A stretch of DNA of 64,000 nt from Thalassovita gelatinovora. Its GTDB lineage: Bacteria > Pseudomonadota > Alphaproteobacteria > Rhodobacterales > Rhodobacteraceae. The notes beneath the pieces were generated by a model. The model did no database searches. It was not told the DNA's origin and saw only the letters and a program-made list of their open reading frames with translations. The position numbers and the translations under genes are program-made. Below are positions 27,139 to 35,851 of this stretch, one piece after another; the first letter of the stretch is position 1; every line of letters begins with the position of its first letter. The DNA is taken from positions 124,001 through 188,000 of the forward strand of contig NZ_CYSA01000027.1 in NCBI RefSeq assembly GCF_001458355.1, written 5' to 3'.

Positions 27139-27947
27139 TGCGGGCCTCCGGTATCGATGCGCTGGGCATGGGTGAAAATGTCGAACCGTCCGTTGCGGGC
27201 GCGACCGACAAGGGTGATGCCAGCGTCTTCGGCCAACCGAACACCCAACGCGGTCGGGGCAGAAACCGCGATCAGGACCGGTGCGCCGATCATCGCGGCC
27301 TTTTGAACCATTTCCGAAGACAATCGGCTGGTCACCACCAAAGCACCATAGGACGGGTCATGGTTTTGCAACGACAACGCCCCAGCCAGTTTGTCTAGGG
27401 CATTGTGCCGTCCGACATCTTCACGGGCGCACAGGATCCCGTCGCCGGGGCGGTAGAATCCGGCGGCATGCACCGCGCGGGTTTCATCATGCAGGGGCTG
27501 TGCATTGCGCAAAGCCTCGGTGGCGGCAACGATATCGCGGCTGCGCAACAGCGTGCCGACCCCGACCGAGGGCAGCGACCGCAGTGCCTGATCCAGACTG
27601 TCGATGCCGCACAATCCGCATCCGACCGGCCCGGCAATGGCGCGGCGGCGATCGGCGACCGCCTCGGCACGGTCCGCTGCCAGCCACATGCGCAGCTCAA
27701 TGCCCTTGTCATGGGCGATGATTTCGATCTCGCCCAGTTCCTGCGCCGATCTGACAATCCCTTCGGTCAGCGAAAACCCAAGCGCGAAATCGGACAGATC
27801 GCCGGGCGATGCCATCATCACCGCCAGGGTCGATCCGTTATACACCAATGCCACCGGCACTTCGTCGGGCAGGGCGCGATCCAGATCGCGCAGGTCGGTT
27901 GGACCAGAGGTGTGAACCGGCAGGATATGAGACGCACGCCGCTGCAT
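27135..27947 (-). CDS. fdhD: Formate dehydrogenase sulfurtransferase FdhD (FdsC)
   Basis: A 270-aa cytoplasmic chaperone that delivers sulfur to, and holds, the bis-MGD molybdenum cofactor for insertion into FdsA. The active-site loop GCGLCGIDSL carries Cys110 and Cys113. Other conserved blocks are LGFSLTEGIV, and AREDVGRHNALDKL near the C terminus. It lies three bases after fdsA and overlaps fdsD, in the fdsGBACD order seen in Rhodobacter and Cupriavidus. Confidence 0.93.
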   Translation of the reverse strand: MQRRASHILPVHTSGPTDLRDLDRALPDEVPVALVYNGSTLAVMMASPGDLSDFALGFSLTEGIVRSAQELGEIEIIAHDKGIELRMWLAADRAEAVADRRRAIAGPVGCGLCGIDSLDQALRSLPSVGVGTLLRSRDIVAATEALRNAQPLHDETRAVHAAGFYRPGDGILCAREDVGRHNALDKLAGALSLQNHDPSYGALVVTSRLSSEMVQKAAMIGAPVLIAVSAPTALGVRLAEDAGITLVGRARNGRFDIFTHAQRIDTGGPQ

Positions 27948-27950
27948 CGC

Positions 27951-30833
27951 CTATTCCGCCGCCGGCTGTATCCGCCGCGCCCGCTTGGCCTGTTCGGCAT
28001 AATCTTCCTGCCACTCGGACGGTCCGTTCGACATGGAAACCTGCACCGCAGTCACCTTGTATTCCGGGCAATTGGTGGCCCAGTCAGAATAATCGGTGGT
28101 GATCACATTGGCCTGTGTATCGGGGTGGTGGAAGGTGGTATAAACGACGCCGGGGCTGACCCGGTCGGTGATTTGCGCCCGCAACGTGGTTTCCCCCGAC
28201 CGAGAAGCCAGCTTGATCCAGTCGCCATCCTTAACGCCACGCACTTCGGCATCATGCGGATGGATTTCCAGCAGATCCTGATCGTGCCAGATCACGTTTT
28301 CGGTGCGCCGGGTCTGTGCTCCGACATTGTATTGGCTCAGGATCCGCCCGGTGGTCAGCAACAGCGGGAATCGCGGCCCGGTCCTTTCATCGGTGGCGAC
28401 ATATTCGGTGACGATGAACCGCCCCTTGCCGCGCACAAAACCGTCGACATGCATGGTGGCGGTGCCTTCGGGATGGGCGTCGTTACAAGGCCACTGGATC
28501 GACCCTTTTTCATCGATCAGATCATAGGTCACATTGGCAAAGCTGGGCGTGGTGGCGGCAATTTCCGCCATGATCTGCGCGGGGTGGGTGTAATGCCACT
28601 CTGCCCCCATCGCATTGGCCAGCAACTGGGTGACTTCCCAATCGGCATATCCGTTTTTCGGTGCCATTACCTTGCGCACCCGGTTGATGCGGCGTTCGGC
28701 ATTGGTAAAGGTGCCGTCCTTTTCCAGAAAGGTCGATCCGGGCAGGAAAACATGGGCGTAATTGGCGGTTTCATTGAGAAACAGATCATGCACGATGACG
28801 CATTCCATCGCCGCCAGTCCCGCCGCCACATGTTTGGTATCGGGATCCGATTGCAGGATGTCTTCACCCTGACAATAAAGCCCCTTGAACGTCCCTTCGA
28901 CGGCGGCATCCAGCATGTTGGGAATCCGCAATCCCGGTTCGGGGTCGATCTTGACGCCCCATGCGTCCTCAAAAATCGCCCGCACCTCGGGCAGTTTGAC
29001 ATGGCGATAGCCCGGCAATTCGTGCGGGAACGATCCCATGTCACAGGATCCCTGCACGTTGTTTTGCCCGCGCAACGGGTTCACCCCGACGCCTTCGCGG
29101 CCGATATTGCCGGTCAGCATCGCCAGATTGGCAATCCCGATCACGGTGGTCGATCCTTGGCTGTGTTCGGTCACGCCCAGCCCGTAATAGATCGCGCCAT
29201 TGCCCCCGGTCGCATAAAGCCGCGCCGCTTGCCGCAAGTCCTCTGCCGGCACGCCGGTCAATGCCTCGGTGGTTTCGGGGCTGTGGCGCGGATCGGTGAC
29301 GAAGGCCGCGTAGTCTTGGAATTCATCCCAATCGCAGCGGCTGCGGATGAAGTCTTCCTTCATCAGGCCCTCGGTCACGATGACATGAGCCATCGCGGTC
29401 ACAACGGCGACATTGGTGCCCGGGCGCAGCGCCAGATGATGCGCGGCGCGAATATGGTTCGATTTCACCAGATCGGTGCGGCGCGGATCGACCACGATCA
29501 ACTTGGCACCGGCGCGCAACCGCTTTTTCAACCGCGATCCGAAAACCGGATGCGCATCGGTGGGGTTGGCTCCGATCACTACCACCACGTCGGCCTGTTC
29601 GATACTGTCGAAATCCTGTGTCCCGGCCGAGGTGCCAAAGGTCTGACCCAATCCGTACCCGGTCGGTGAATGGCAGACCCGGGCGCAGGTGTCGGTGTTG
29701 TTATTGCCGAACACGGCGCGGGTCAGTTTCTGCACCAGATAGGTTTCTTCGTTGGTGCAGCGGCTAGAAGTGATCACCCCGATGGATTCGCGGCCATGCT
29801 TTTGCTGCAGCCCGCGCAGGCGATTGGCAGCAAAATTCAGCGCCTCGTCCCAACCGACTTCGCGCCACGGCTGATCGATGCTGTCGCGGATCATCGGGTT
29901 CAGAATGCGGTCGCGGTGATGGGCATAGCCATAGGCAAAGCGGCCCTTGACGCAGGAATGACCCCGGTTCGCCTTGCCATGCCGATACGGCACCATCCGG
30001 ACCAGTTCATCGCCTTGCAATTCGGCCTTGAACGTACAGCCAACACCGCAATAGGCACAGGTCGTCAGCACGGATCGTTCCGGCGTGCCGAGTTCGATCA
30101 CCGATTTTTCCTGCAAAGTCGCGGTCGGGCAGGCCTGTACGCAGGCACCGCAACTGACGCAATCGGAGGACAGGAAATCGTCACCCGCCATGCCGGCGGA
30201 TACCCGGCTGTCCCAACCGCGCCCTTCTATGGTCAGGGCGAAAGTGCCCTGGACTTCTTCACAGGCGCGCACGCAGCGCGAACAGGCAATGCATTTCGCC
30301 GGATCATAGGTGAAATAGGGATTGGAATCGTCTTTCGGGATGTAATCGGGATTGACCTCTCCGGAGGTGTTGCGCGGTTCGAAATGGTTGGCCTTGGCGT
30401 CATATCGCACATCGCGCAGCCCGACCGCTCCGGCCATATCCTGCAATTCGCAATCCCCATTGGCAGCACAGGTCAGGCAATCCAGCGGGTGATCGGAAAT
30501 ATAGAGCTCCATCACGCCGCGGCGCAGCTTTTTCAGCTTGGTGCTTTGGGTCTGCACCACCATGCCTTCGGAGACAGGCGTGGTGCAGGAGGCAGGGGTG
30601 CCGCGGCGGCCTTCGATTTCCACCATGCAAAGCCGGCACGACCCAAATGCCTCTATGCTATCGGTGGCGCACAGCTTGGGGATTGCGATCCCGGCTTCGT
30701 TGCTGGCGCGCATCACGCTGGTGCCTGCGGGCACTGTCACCTCGAACCCATCGACGGTAAGCGTTACCATCGTGTCGGATTTCGATGCGGGCGTGCCCAT
30801 GTCGCGATCGTTTGGAAGGATGAAATCCCTCAT
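27951..30833 (-). CDS. fdsA: NAD-dependent formate dehydrogenase alpha (catalytic) subunit
   Basis: A 960-aa molybdenum and Fe-S enzyme subunit that oxidises formate to CO2. N-terminal [2Fe-2S] Cys residues are 55, 66, 69 and 83. A NuoG-like His115/Cys119/Cys122/Cys128 site follows, then two ferredoxin clusters (C181-C184-C187-C191 and C225-C228-C231-C235) and a further cluster at C259, C262, C266 and C294. The molybdopterin domain begins near 255. The molybdenum ligand is Cys387 next to His388 in ARVCHSPT, so this is a Cys enzyme, not a selenocysteine one. The ATG overlaps the stop of a 38-codon ORF that links it to fdsB. Confidence 0.96.
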   Translation of the reverse strand: MRDFILPNDRDMGTPASKSDTMVTLTVDGFEVTVPAGTSVMRASNEAGIAIPKLCATDSIEAFGSCRLCMVEIEGRRGTPASCTTPVSEGMVVQTQSTKLKKLRRGVMELYISDHPLDCLTCAANGDCELQDMAGAVGLRDVRYDAKANHFEPRNTSGEVNPDYIPKDDSNPYFTYDPAKCIACSRCVRACEEVQGTFALTIEGRGWDSRVSAGMAGDDFLSSDCVSCGACVQACPTATLQEKSVIELGTPERSVLTTCAYCGVGCTFKAELQGDELVRMVPYRHGKANRGHSCVKGRFAYGYAHHRDRILNPMIRDSIDQPWREVGWDEALNFAANRLRGLQQKHGRESIGVITSSRCTNEETYLVQKLTRAVFGNNNTDTCARVCHSPTGYGLGQTFGTSAGTQDFDSIEQADVVVVIGANPTDAHPVFGSRLKKRLRAGAKLIVVDPRRTDLVKSNHIRAAHHLALRPGTNVAVVTAMAHVIVTEGLMKEDFIRSRCDWDEFQDYAAFVTDPRHSPETTEALTGVPAEDLRQAARLYATGGNGAIYYGLGVTEHSQGSTTVIGIANLAMLTGNIGREGVGVNPLRGQNNVQGSCDMGSFPHELPGYRHVKLPEVRAIFEDAWGVKIDPEPGLRIPNMLDAAVEGTFKGLYCQGEDILQSDPDTKHVAAGLAAMECVIVHDLFLNETANYAHVFLPGSTFLEKDGTFTNAERRINRVRKVMAPKNGYADWEVTQLLANAMGAEWHYTHPAQIMAEIAATTPSFANVTYDLIDEKGSIQWPCNDAHPEGTATMHVDGFVRGKGRFIVTEYVATDERTGPRFPLLLTTGRILSQYNVGAQTRRTENVIWHDQDLLEIHPHDAEVRGVKDGDWIKLASRSGETTLRAQITDRVSPGVVYTTFHHPDTQANVITTDYSDWATNCPEYKVTAVQVSMSNGPSEWQEDYAEQAKRARRIQPAAE

Positions 30834-30946
30834 GAAATCATCCCTTTGATCTTCTTCTGTTCAAAAATATCCCGGGGGATCTGGGGGGCGGCGCCCCCCA
30901 GCGGATCGGTGCGCGACAGCGCGGCGAAATCTATTTTGCACATCAT
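30830..30946 (-). CDS. Repeat-derived 38-codon ORF bridging fdsB and fdsA
   Basis: A 38-aa frame starting with two ATGs (30946, 30943) that overlap the fdsB TGA and ending in a TGA that overlaps the fdsA ATG (ATGA). It reads MMCKIDFAALSRTDPL, then GGAAPQIPRDIFEQKK and a short tail. The middle is encoded by a GC-rich dispersed repeat (30851-30901). The exact overlap at both ends suggests that its translation couples fdsB to fdsA. The peptide itself may be without function. There is no homology to a known subunit. Confidence 0.45.
   Translation of the reverse strand: MMCKIDFAALSRTDPLGGAAPQIPRDIFEQKKIKGMIS
30851..30901 (-). repeat. Dispersed GC-hairpin repeat, copy A
   Basis: Read on the minus strand, a perfect hairpin (arms CTGGGGGGCG / CGCCCCCCAG, one base between) is followed by CCCCCGGGATATTTTTGAAC and AGAAGAAG. 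The same layout recurs at 35751 and 45548, with a divergent form at 38127. It lies inside the fds operon. Confidence 0.75.
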
Positions 30947-32469
30947 TCTGCCGCCTCCTTCACGCCGGTAAATTCTTCTGGAAACTGTTCCAGCGCCGAC
31001 ATCACCGGGAACGGGGTGAACCCGCCCAAGGCGCAGAGCGACCCCGATTTCATCACCTCGCAAAGATCGGTCAGCAGATCGATGGCGTCCACGTCCCCGG
31101 CGGCGATCCGGTCGATGGTTTCCACACCGCGCACCGCGCCGATCCGGCAGGGCGTGCATTTGCCACAACTTTCCACCGCGCAGAATTCCATTGCGAACCG
31201 GGCCAGGTCCAGCATGTCTGCGCGATCATCGAACACCACGACCCCGGCATGGCCGATCAACCCGCCGCTCTGGTCGAATTCCTCGTATCCGAAGGGGGTG
31301 TCGAACTTCTCAACCCCCATATAGGCCCCCAAGGGACCGCCGACCTGCACCGCCTTGACCGGGCGGCCCGATGCGGTGCCGCCGGCAACGTCTTCGATCA
31401 GGTCCCCCAATGGCATGCCAAAGGCGGTTTCGAACAATCCGCCATGACGGACATTGCCCGCGATCTGGATCGGCATGGTGCCGCGCGACCGGCCAAGGCC
31501 GAAATCGGCATAGGCCTTGGCGCCTTTTTCGAAAATCACCGGCACGGTGGTCAGGGACAGCAGATTGTTCACCACCGTCGGCTTGCCCATGAACCCTTCC
31601 AGAGCGGGCAGTGGCGGCTTGGCGCGGACCACGCCGCGCTTGCCTTCCAGCGAATTGAGCAGCGAAGTTTCCTCGCCACAGACATAGGCCCCGGCCCCGA
31701 CGCGAACTTCGATGTCAAAAACGCGGCCCGAGCCCAGCACATCCGCGCCCAGCACCCCGCTGGCCTGTCCAATGCGGACCGCATCGCAGAGCACCGCGAT
31801 GGCATCGGGATATTCGGACCGCATATAGACATAGCCCTTGGTTGCCCCGACGGCGATCCCGGCAATGATCATCCCTTCGATCAGGCAAAACGGGTCGCCT
31901 TCGATGATCATCCGGTCGGCAAAGGTGCCGCTATCGCCTTCATCGGCATTGCAAACGATATATTTCTGATCCGCCTCTGCCGCTGCCACGGTCTGCCATT
32001 TGATGCCGGTGGGGAATCCTGCGCCCCCGCGCCCGCGCAAACCGCTTTCGGTGACTTCGGTGATGATCTCGTCTGCTGTCATGTCCAGCGCCCGGCGCAG
32101 CCCGACCAAACCGCCATGGGCTTCATAGTTTTGTAACGACAGCGGATCGATCACCCCGCAGCGGGCAAAGGTCAGCCGGGTCTGGCGGGCAAAAAACGGG
32201 ATTTCCTCGACCCGACCCAAGGCCTTGGGATGGGCAGACAGATCGTCGAACAGGGCCGGGACGTCGGCGGGGTCGATCGGGCCGAACCCGATCCGGCCGC
32301 TGTCGGTTTCGATCTCGACCAGCGGTTCCAGCCAGACCATGCCGCGGCTGCCATTGCGGATCATTGTCACCTCGATGCCGCGCGCTTGTGCTTCGACCCG
32401 GATCGCATCGGCGATGGCATCGGCACCAAGCGCCTTGGCGGCACTGTCACGGGGGACATAGATCTTCAT
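30943..32469 (-). CDS. fdsB: NAD-dependent formate dehydrogenase beta subunit
   Basis: A 508-aa diaphorase subunit, homologous to NuoF fused to a NuoE-like thioredoxin domain, that passes electrons from FdsA to NAD+ through FMN. The N-terminal 110 residues form the ferredoxin-like domain. The FMN/NADH domain has GLRGRGGAGFPTG, CNADEGDSGTFADR and GAGAYVCGEETSLLNSLEG. The C-terminal [4Fe-4S] site is ESCGKCTPCRIG, with a further Cys in SLCALGGF. The ATG overlaps fdsG by four bases, and the TGA overlaps the small ORF that leads into fdsA. Confidence 0.95.
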   Translation of the reverse strand: MKIYVPRDSAAKALGADAIADAIRVEAQARGIEVTMIRNGSRGMVWLEPLVEIETDSGRIGFGPIDPADVPALFDDLSAHPKALGRVEEIPFFARQTRLTFARCGVIDPLSLQNYEAHGGLVGLRRALDMTADEIITEVTESGLRGRGGAGFPTGIKWQTVAAAEADQKYIVCNADEGDSGTFADRMIIEGDPFCLIEGMIIAGIAVGATKGYVYMRSEYPDAIAVLCDAVRIGQASGVLGADVLGSGRVFDIEVRVGAGAYVCGEETSLLNSLEGKRGVVRAKPPLPALEGFMGKPTVVNNLLSLTTVPVIFEKGAKAYADFGLGRSRGTMPIQIAGNVRHGGLFETAFGMPLGDLIEDVAGGTASGRPVKAVQVGGPLGAYMGVEKFDTPFGYEEFDQSGGLIGHAGVVVFDDRADMLDLARFAMEFCAVESCGKCTPCRIGAVRGVETIDRIAAGDVDAIDLLTDLCEVMKSGSLCALGGFTPFPVMSALEQFPEEFTGVKEAAE

Positions 32470-32945
32470 GCGCCCGCCTCCGTCAGTATTCGGTTCAGCT
32501 TGGCCGCATCGACCCGGCCCACCACCTTGTCATCGACCATCGCCGCCGGGCCGCAGGCGCACAGCCCCAGGCAATAGACCGGTTTGATCGTCACCGCGCC
32601 ATTCGGTGTGGTGCCGTGCCATTCCAACCCCAGCTTTGCCAGCGCTATTTCCGCCAGCGCCTTGGCTCCGACGGCCTGACAGGCTTCGGCCCGACAGATC
32701 TTGACCACATGGCGGCCTGCCGGGGCGTCGCGGAAATCATGGTAGAAGCTGACCACGCCATGCACTTCGGCGCGACCGATATTCAAGTGGTCGGCAATGA
32801 CGGGAATGCAGGCGGCGGGGATATATCCGAATTCGGTCTGGATCGCGTGCAGGATCGGCAAAAGCGGTCCTTCCAGCCCGTCATGCCGGGCAAGAATTTC
32901 CTGAAGTCGGTCCAATTGAGTATCGGCAAGCGAAGCATGCGGCAC
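32466..32945 (-). CDS. fdsG: NAD-dependent formate dehydrogenase gamma subunit
   Basis: A 159-aa NuoE-like [2Fe-2S] protein and first gene of the fds operon. The cluster ligands are Cys84, Cys89, Cys125 and Cys129 (KICRAEAC ... YCLGLCACGP), with an extra Cys131. A helical N-terminal domain precedes the thioredoxin fold. The start is GTG at 32945, seven bases after GGGAGGG. The promoter region just upstream holds an ATAG-N7-CTAT palindrome that overlaps the stop of the LysR gene. Confidence 0.94.
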   Translation of the reverse strand: MPHASLADTQLDRLQEILARHDGLEGPLLPILHAIQTEFGYIPAACIPVIADHLNIGRAEVHGVVSFYHDFRDAPAGRHVVKICRAEACQAVGAKALAEIALAKLGLEWHGTTPNGAVTIKPVYCLGLCACGPAAMVDDKVVGRVDAAKLNRILTEAGA

Positions 32946-33026
32946 CGCACAGCCCTCCCTAAAAGTAAACTAGCGCGATCTGGCGCGTTTTCACACCGGG
33001 AATCAATATCGTTGTTTCGTTAATCG

Positions 33027-33041
33027 ATAGGCATTGCCTAT
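33027..33041. promoter_or_regulatory. LysR-type operator upstream of fdsG
   Basis: ATAGGCATTGCCTAT is a perfect inverted repeat (7-bp arms, one central T) of the ATAG-N7-CTAT class used by OxyR-like LysR regulators, flanked by TAAT sequences. It lies 82 bases before the fdsG GTG and touches the LysR stop codon. Confidence 0.65.
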
Positions 33042-33934
33042 TAATCTCTGAAACGGTCCGACAGCGACGCTGCTTGATCCAAAAGCGCCGCAAGCACCGG
33101 CGTATGGGGTTCCCGGTAGGGGGCGATCAACCCGACACGATGGCTGGCATCGGGCGATTGCAGCGGAATCGCGGCCAGTTCGCCGCTCATAAGAAACACT
33201 TCGGCCGCCTTCACCGGCAGAATCGTGGCCCACCCCCCCTTCAGGACATGGCTGATCAGCACGATCAAAGACGAGGCTTCAATCATCGGCTCGGCTTCAA
33301 TCCCGGCTTCGGAAAGGTGCTGCGTGATGATCCGCCGGTTCTGCATGTCCGGTGTCAGCAGACAAAGCGACAGGTCGGTCAGGTCTTCCCAACCGATCTG
33401 AGGGCGATCCGCCAACGGATGATCGTGCCGCAGGATCAGCGCATAGCGTTCGGCATAGATCGGCACCGTGCTGACCCGGCCCAAAGGTTCGTTGTCGAGA
33501 TAGGTCAGACCGGCGTCGATCTGCAGATTTTCCAGCATCGATAGGATTTCGATGGATGTTCGCGACAGGATGGTAAAGCGCACCTTGGGATGGGCTTTGG
33601 TGAATGTCGCCGTCAGATCGGCCACCAGGGTAAGCGCGGTCGGGATCACCGCAAGCCGCAGATTGCCCGAAAGGCCCTGACGGGCGGCGCGCATTTCTTC
33701 CTTCATCGTGCGGGCATCGCCGACAATCTGGCGCGCCCAGTCGAGCACCCGCTGGCCTTCGGGGGTCAGACCTTGAAACCGTGACCCGCGATAGACCAGC
33801 ATGACGCCCAGCTGATCCTCCAGCTGCTTGATGGCCGCAGACAGGCTGGGTTGGGTCACGCCACAGCTTTCGGCGGCGCGGCCGAAATGCCGTTCGCGGG
33901 ACAGCGCGATGAACATTTCCAGTTTGTCGATCAT
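33041..33934 (-). CDS. LysR-family regulator, probably of formate dehydrogenase (FdsR-like)
   Basis: A 297-aa LysR-type regulator directly upstream of, and in line with, fdsGBACD. The helix-turn-helix spans about residues 1-60 (FIALSRERHFGRAAESCGV, then TQPSLSAAIKQLE). The effector domain follows from about 90. The frame is open far upstream, but the ATG at 33934 gives the normal MIDKLEMFIAL N terminus. The palindrome at its 3' end lies in the fds promoter and is a likely binding site. Formate as effector is an inference from context. Confidence 0.86.
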   Translation of the reverse strand: MIDKLEMFIALSRERHFGRAAESCGVTQPSLSAAIKQLEDQLGVMLVYRGSRFQGLTPEGQRVLDWARQIVGDARTMKEEMRAARQGLSGNLRLAVIPTALTLVADLTATFTKAHPKVRFTILSRTSIEILSMLENLQIDAGLTYLDNEPLGRVSTVPIYAERYALILRHDHPLADRPQIGWEDLTDLSLCLLTPDMQNRRIITQHLSEAGIEAEPMIEASSLIVLISHVLKGGWATILPVKAAEVFLMSGELAAIPLQSPDASHRVGLIAPYREPHTPVLAALLDQAASLSDRFRD

Positions 33935-34010
33935 GGGCCGACTATCGCGGTAAATCCGGGGCGGCGAAAGGGGGCCGCAATCCGGCGCGGATTTCGCGGC
34001 GTTTGCCGGG

Positions 34011-34973
34011 TCAGGCCGCGAGACCCTTTGATCCCATGTCGAGGAATTTCTTGCGCCGGTCGGCAATCAGTTTCTTGCCGCTGTCTTTGCCGATCTCGTC
34101 CAGCATGGATTTGATGGCATCGCTGACCGCCTGCATGGCGGCATCGCGGTTCCGATGGGCCCCGCCCATCGGTTCACCGATGATCCGGTCGATCACACCC
34201 AGTTTTTTCAGATCTTGCGCGGTCAAGCGCAGCGCTTCGGCGGCTTCGCGCATCTTGCCGGCATCTTTCCACAAGATCGAAGCGCAGCCTTCGGGGCTGA
34301 TCACCGAATAGACCGAATGTTCCAGCATCGCCAGACGGTTGGCGGTGGCAAAGGCCACTGCACCGCCCGATCCGCCTTCCCCGATGATCACCGAAATCAC
34401 CGGCACGCCGATTTGCAGGCATTTTTCCGTCGACCGCGCAATCGCTTCGGATTGGCCGCGTTCTTCGGCACCCTTGCCGGGATAGGCGCCCGACGTGTCG
34501 ACCAGCGTGATCACCGGCAGGCCGAATTTTTCCGCCATTTCCATCAAACGCACCGCCTTGCGATACCCTTCGGGTCGGGCCATGCCGAAATTGCGTTCGA
34601 TCCGGCTTTTGGTATCATGGCCCTTTTCCTGGCCCAACACGATCACCGGCTGGTCGTTGAACCGCGCCAGCCCGCCCATCACCGCATGGTCATCAGCGAA
34701 ATTCCGGTCACCGGCCAGCGGTGTGTATTCGGTGAACAGTGCTTCGATGTAATCTTTGCAATGGGGCCGGTCAGTATGACGTGCCACCTGACATTTTCGC
34801 CACGGGGTCAGATCCTTGTAAAGATCCCTGAGCAGATTGCCCGCCTTTTTGTCCAGCGCCGCAGCTTCGGCTTCGATATCCATCTCCTCGTTCTGCCGCG
34901 CCATGGCGCGTAATTCCTCTGCCTTGCCTTCGATTTCGGCAAGCGGGCGTTCAAAGTCGAGGTAGTTGGTCAT
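34011..34973 (-). CDS. accA: Acetyl-CoA carboxylase carboxyltransferase subunit alpha
   Basis: A 320-aa carboxyltransferase alpha subunit that moves the carboxyl group from biotin to acetyl-CoA in the first step of fatty acid synthesis. It begins [21 protein letters not shown], a signature N terminus. It contains [37 protein letters not shown] and [12 protein letters not shown], all core AccA motifs. The ATG at 34973 is chosen over an upstream frame extension to 35021. A short inverted repeat (CCAGCC-N6-GGCTGG, 34987-35004) lies in its leader. It is distinct from the PxpB/PxpC carboxyltransferase genes near 49 kb. Confidence 0.95.
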   Translation of the reverse strand: MTNYLDFERPLAEIEGKAEELRAMARQNEEMDIEAEAAALDKKAGNLLRDLYKDLTPWRKCQVARHTDRPHCKDYIEALFTEYTPLAGDRNFADDHAVMGGLARFNDQPVIVLGQEKGHDTKSRIERNFGMARPEGYRKAVRLMEMAEKFGLPVITLVDTSGAYPGKGAEERGQSEAIARSTEKCLQIGVPVISVIIGEGGSGGAVAFATANRLAMLEHSVYSVISPEGCASILWKDAGKMREAAEALRLTAQDLKKLGVIDRIIGEPMGGAHRNRDAAMQAVSDAIKSMLDEIGKDSGKKLIADRRKKFLDMGSKGLAA

Positions 34974-35071
34974 GATAGGTCGTTCTCCAGCCGGTATTGG
35001 CTGGTTATATGGCCGCGACAAGGCTCAGATGCAACTGGCAATGCTTTTCTGATTGGCGATGGGGCTGGGCC

Positions 35072-35698
35072 TCAGGCCTGACCGATCCGCTCCAACGCCG
35101 CCCGGAATGCGGTTTCGGGCGATGCGAGAACCGGAATCGGCAGATCAACGAGGTAATCGGCGGCCTGCGCCATCGAAGCTTGCGCCAGCACCACCGCGGC
35201 AAGGTCGCAGCGTTTCCCGACCGACGCGCGCAACGCTGCGGCCGTGGCTTTGGCGAAACTCTCTGTCTCGCCCGCTTCGAATAACGGCCAGAGAGATCCG
35301 AGGTAAAGCGGTTCGACACCGCAGTCATTGCCGGCCCGGGCCATCTCGCGGCGCAGCAGTAACAAGCTGGATGCTTCGGTTGATTTGAGGCAATAGGCGA
35401 TCAGCAGCTTGCCGCCGCTTTGTGCCGCTTGTCGCATCATCGGTTGGTCGACCCGCAGCGCCCCGGCGGCTTCGGCGATGGGGCCGAGCGTTGTGCAACT
35501 GCACAGCACCGGACCATCCGTCATTGCGATTGTTTCGGTGATTTCCCGCGTCAAAGCACCGTCGATCCTTTGCCGTGCGCGTGCAAGCCAGTCTTCGCGG
35601 ATGATGTGATGTAACCCCAGTTGCGGCGCGATGCGGTCGCGCAGCCGGTCGAAGGTGGTTCGGTGGATGTCAGCTGTATGGATCAGGGCCAGGATCAT
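35072..35698 (-). CDS. Asp/Glu racemase-like protein of unknown function
   Basis: A 208-aa cytoplasmic protein with weak resemblance to the aspartate/glutamate/hydantoin racemase fold. VLCSCTTLGPIAEAAG near residues 81-96 recalls the first catalytic-Cys loop, and a second-half segment VVLAQASMAQAADYL replaces the usual second Cys loop and has no Cys. One catalytic cysteine may therefore be missing. The ATG at 35698 is the first sensible start; the open frame upstream is repeat sequence. It sits between accA and the malyl-CoA lyase gene and close to D-amino acid genes, which fits but does not prove amino acid metabolism. Confidence 0.5.
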   Translation of the reverse strand: MILALIHTADIHRTTFDRLRDRIAPQLGLHHIIREDWLARARQRIDGALTREITETIAMTDGPVLCSCTTLGPIAEAAGALRVDQPMMRQAAQSGGKLLIAYCLKSTEASSLLLLRREMARAGNDCGVEPLYLGSLWPLFEAGETESFAKATAAALRASVGKRCDLAAVVLAQASMAQAADYLVDLPIPVLASPETAFRAALERIGQA

Positions 35699-35750
35699 GG
35701 GGCAGGTCACATGCAGGTGAGGGAAAGGCGCTTTGTTTTCGCGCGGGGGA

Positions 35751-35807
35751 GGGGGCGCTGCCCCCGTCGTGCGATGCGCGCCCCCCGGGGATATTTTCGA
35801 ACAGAAC
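35751..35807 (+). repeat. Dispersed GC-hairpin repeat, copy B
   Basis: The hairpin GGGGGCGCTGCCCCC (35751-35765) is followed by a spacer and CCCCCCGGGGATATTTTCGA then ACAGAAC (35781-35807). Same architecture as copies A and C. Confidence 0.7.
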
Positions 35808-35851
35808 ACGTGGCGCGGTGCAAAGGCTGCCCCCGCGCCGCGTTCTGTGGG

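Noticed and set aside
27405-29669. A 754-codon plus-strand frame opposite fdhD and fdsA
   Set aside because: Antisense shadow of fdsA and fdhD, which carry all expected motifs. Its composition is not protein-like.
29680-29700. Possible selenocysteine formate dehydrogenase
   Set aside because: The molybdenum ligand codon in FdsA is a normal Cys (ARVCHSPT), with no in-frame TGA.
29670-30971. A 433-codon plus-strand frame opposite the start of fdsA
   Set aside because: Antisense to the Fe-S domain of FdsA; no motif or ribosome site.
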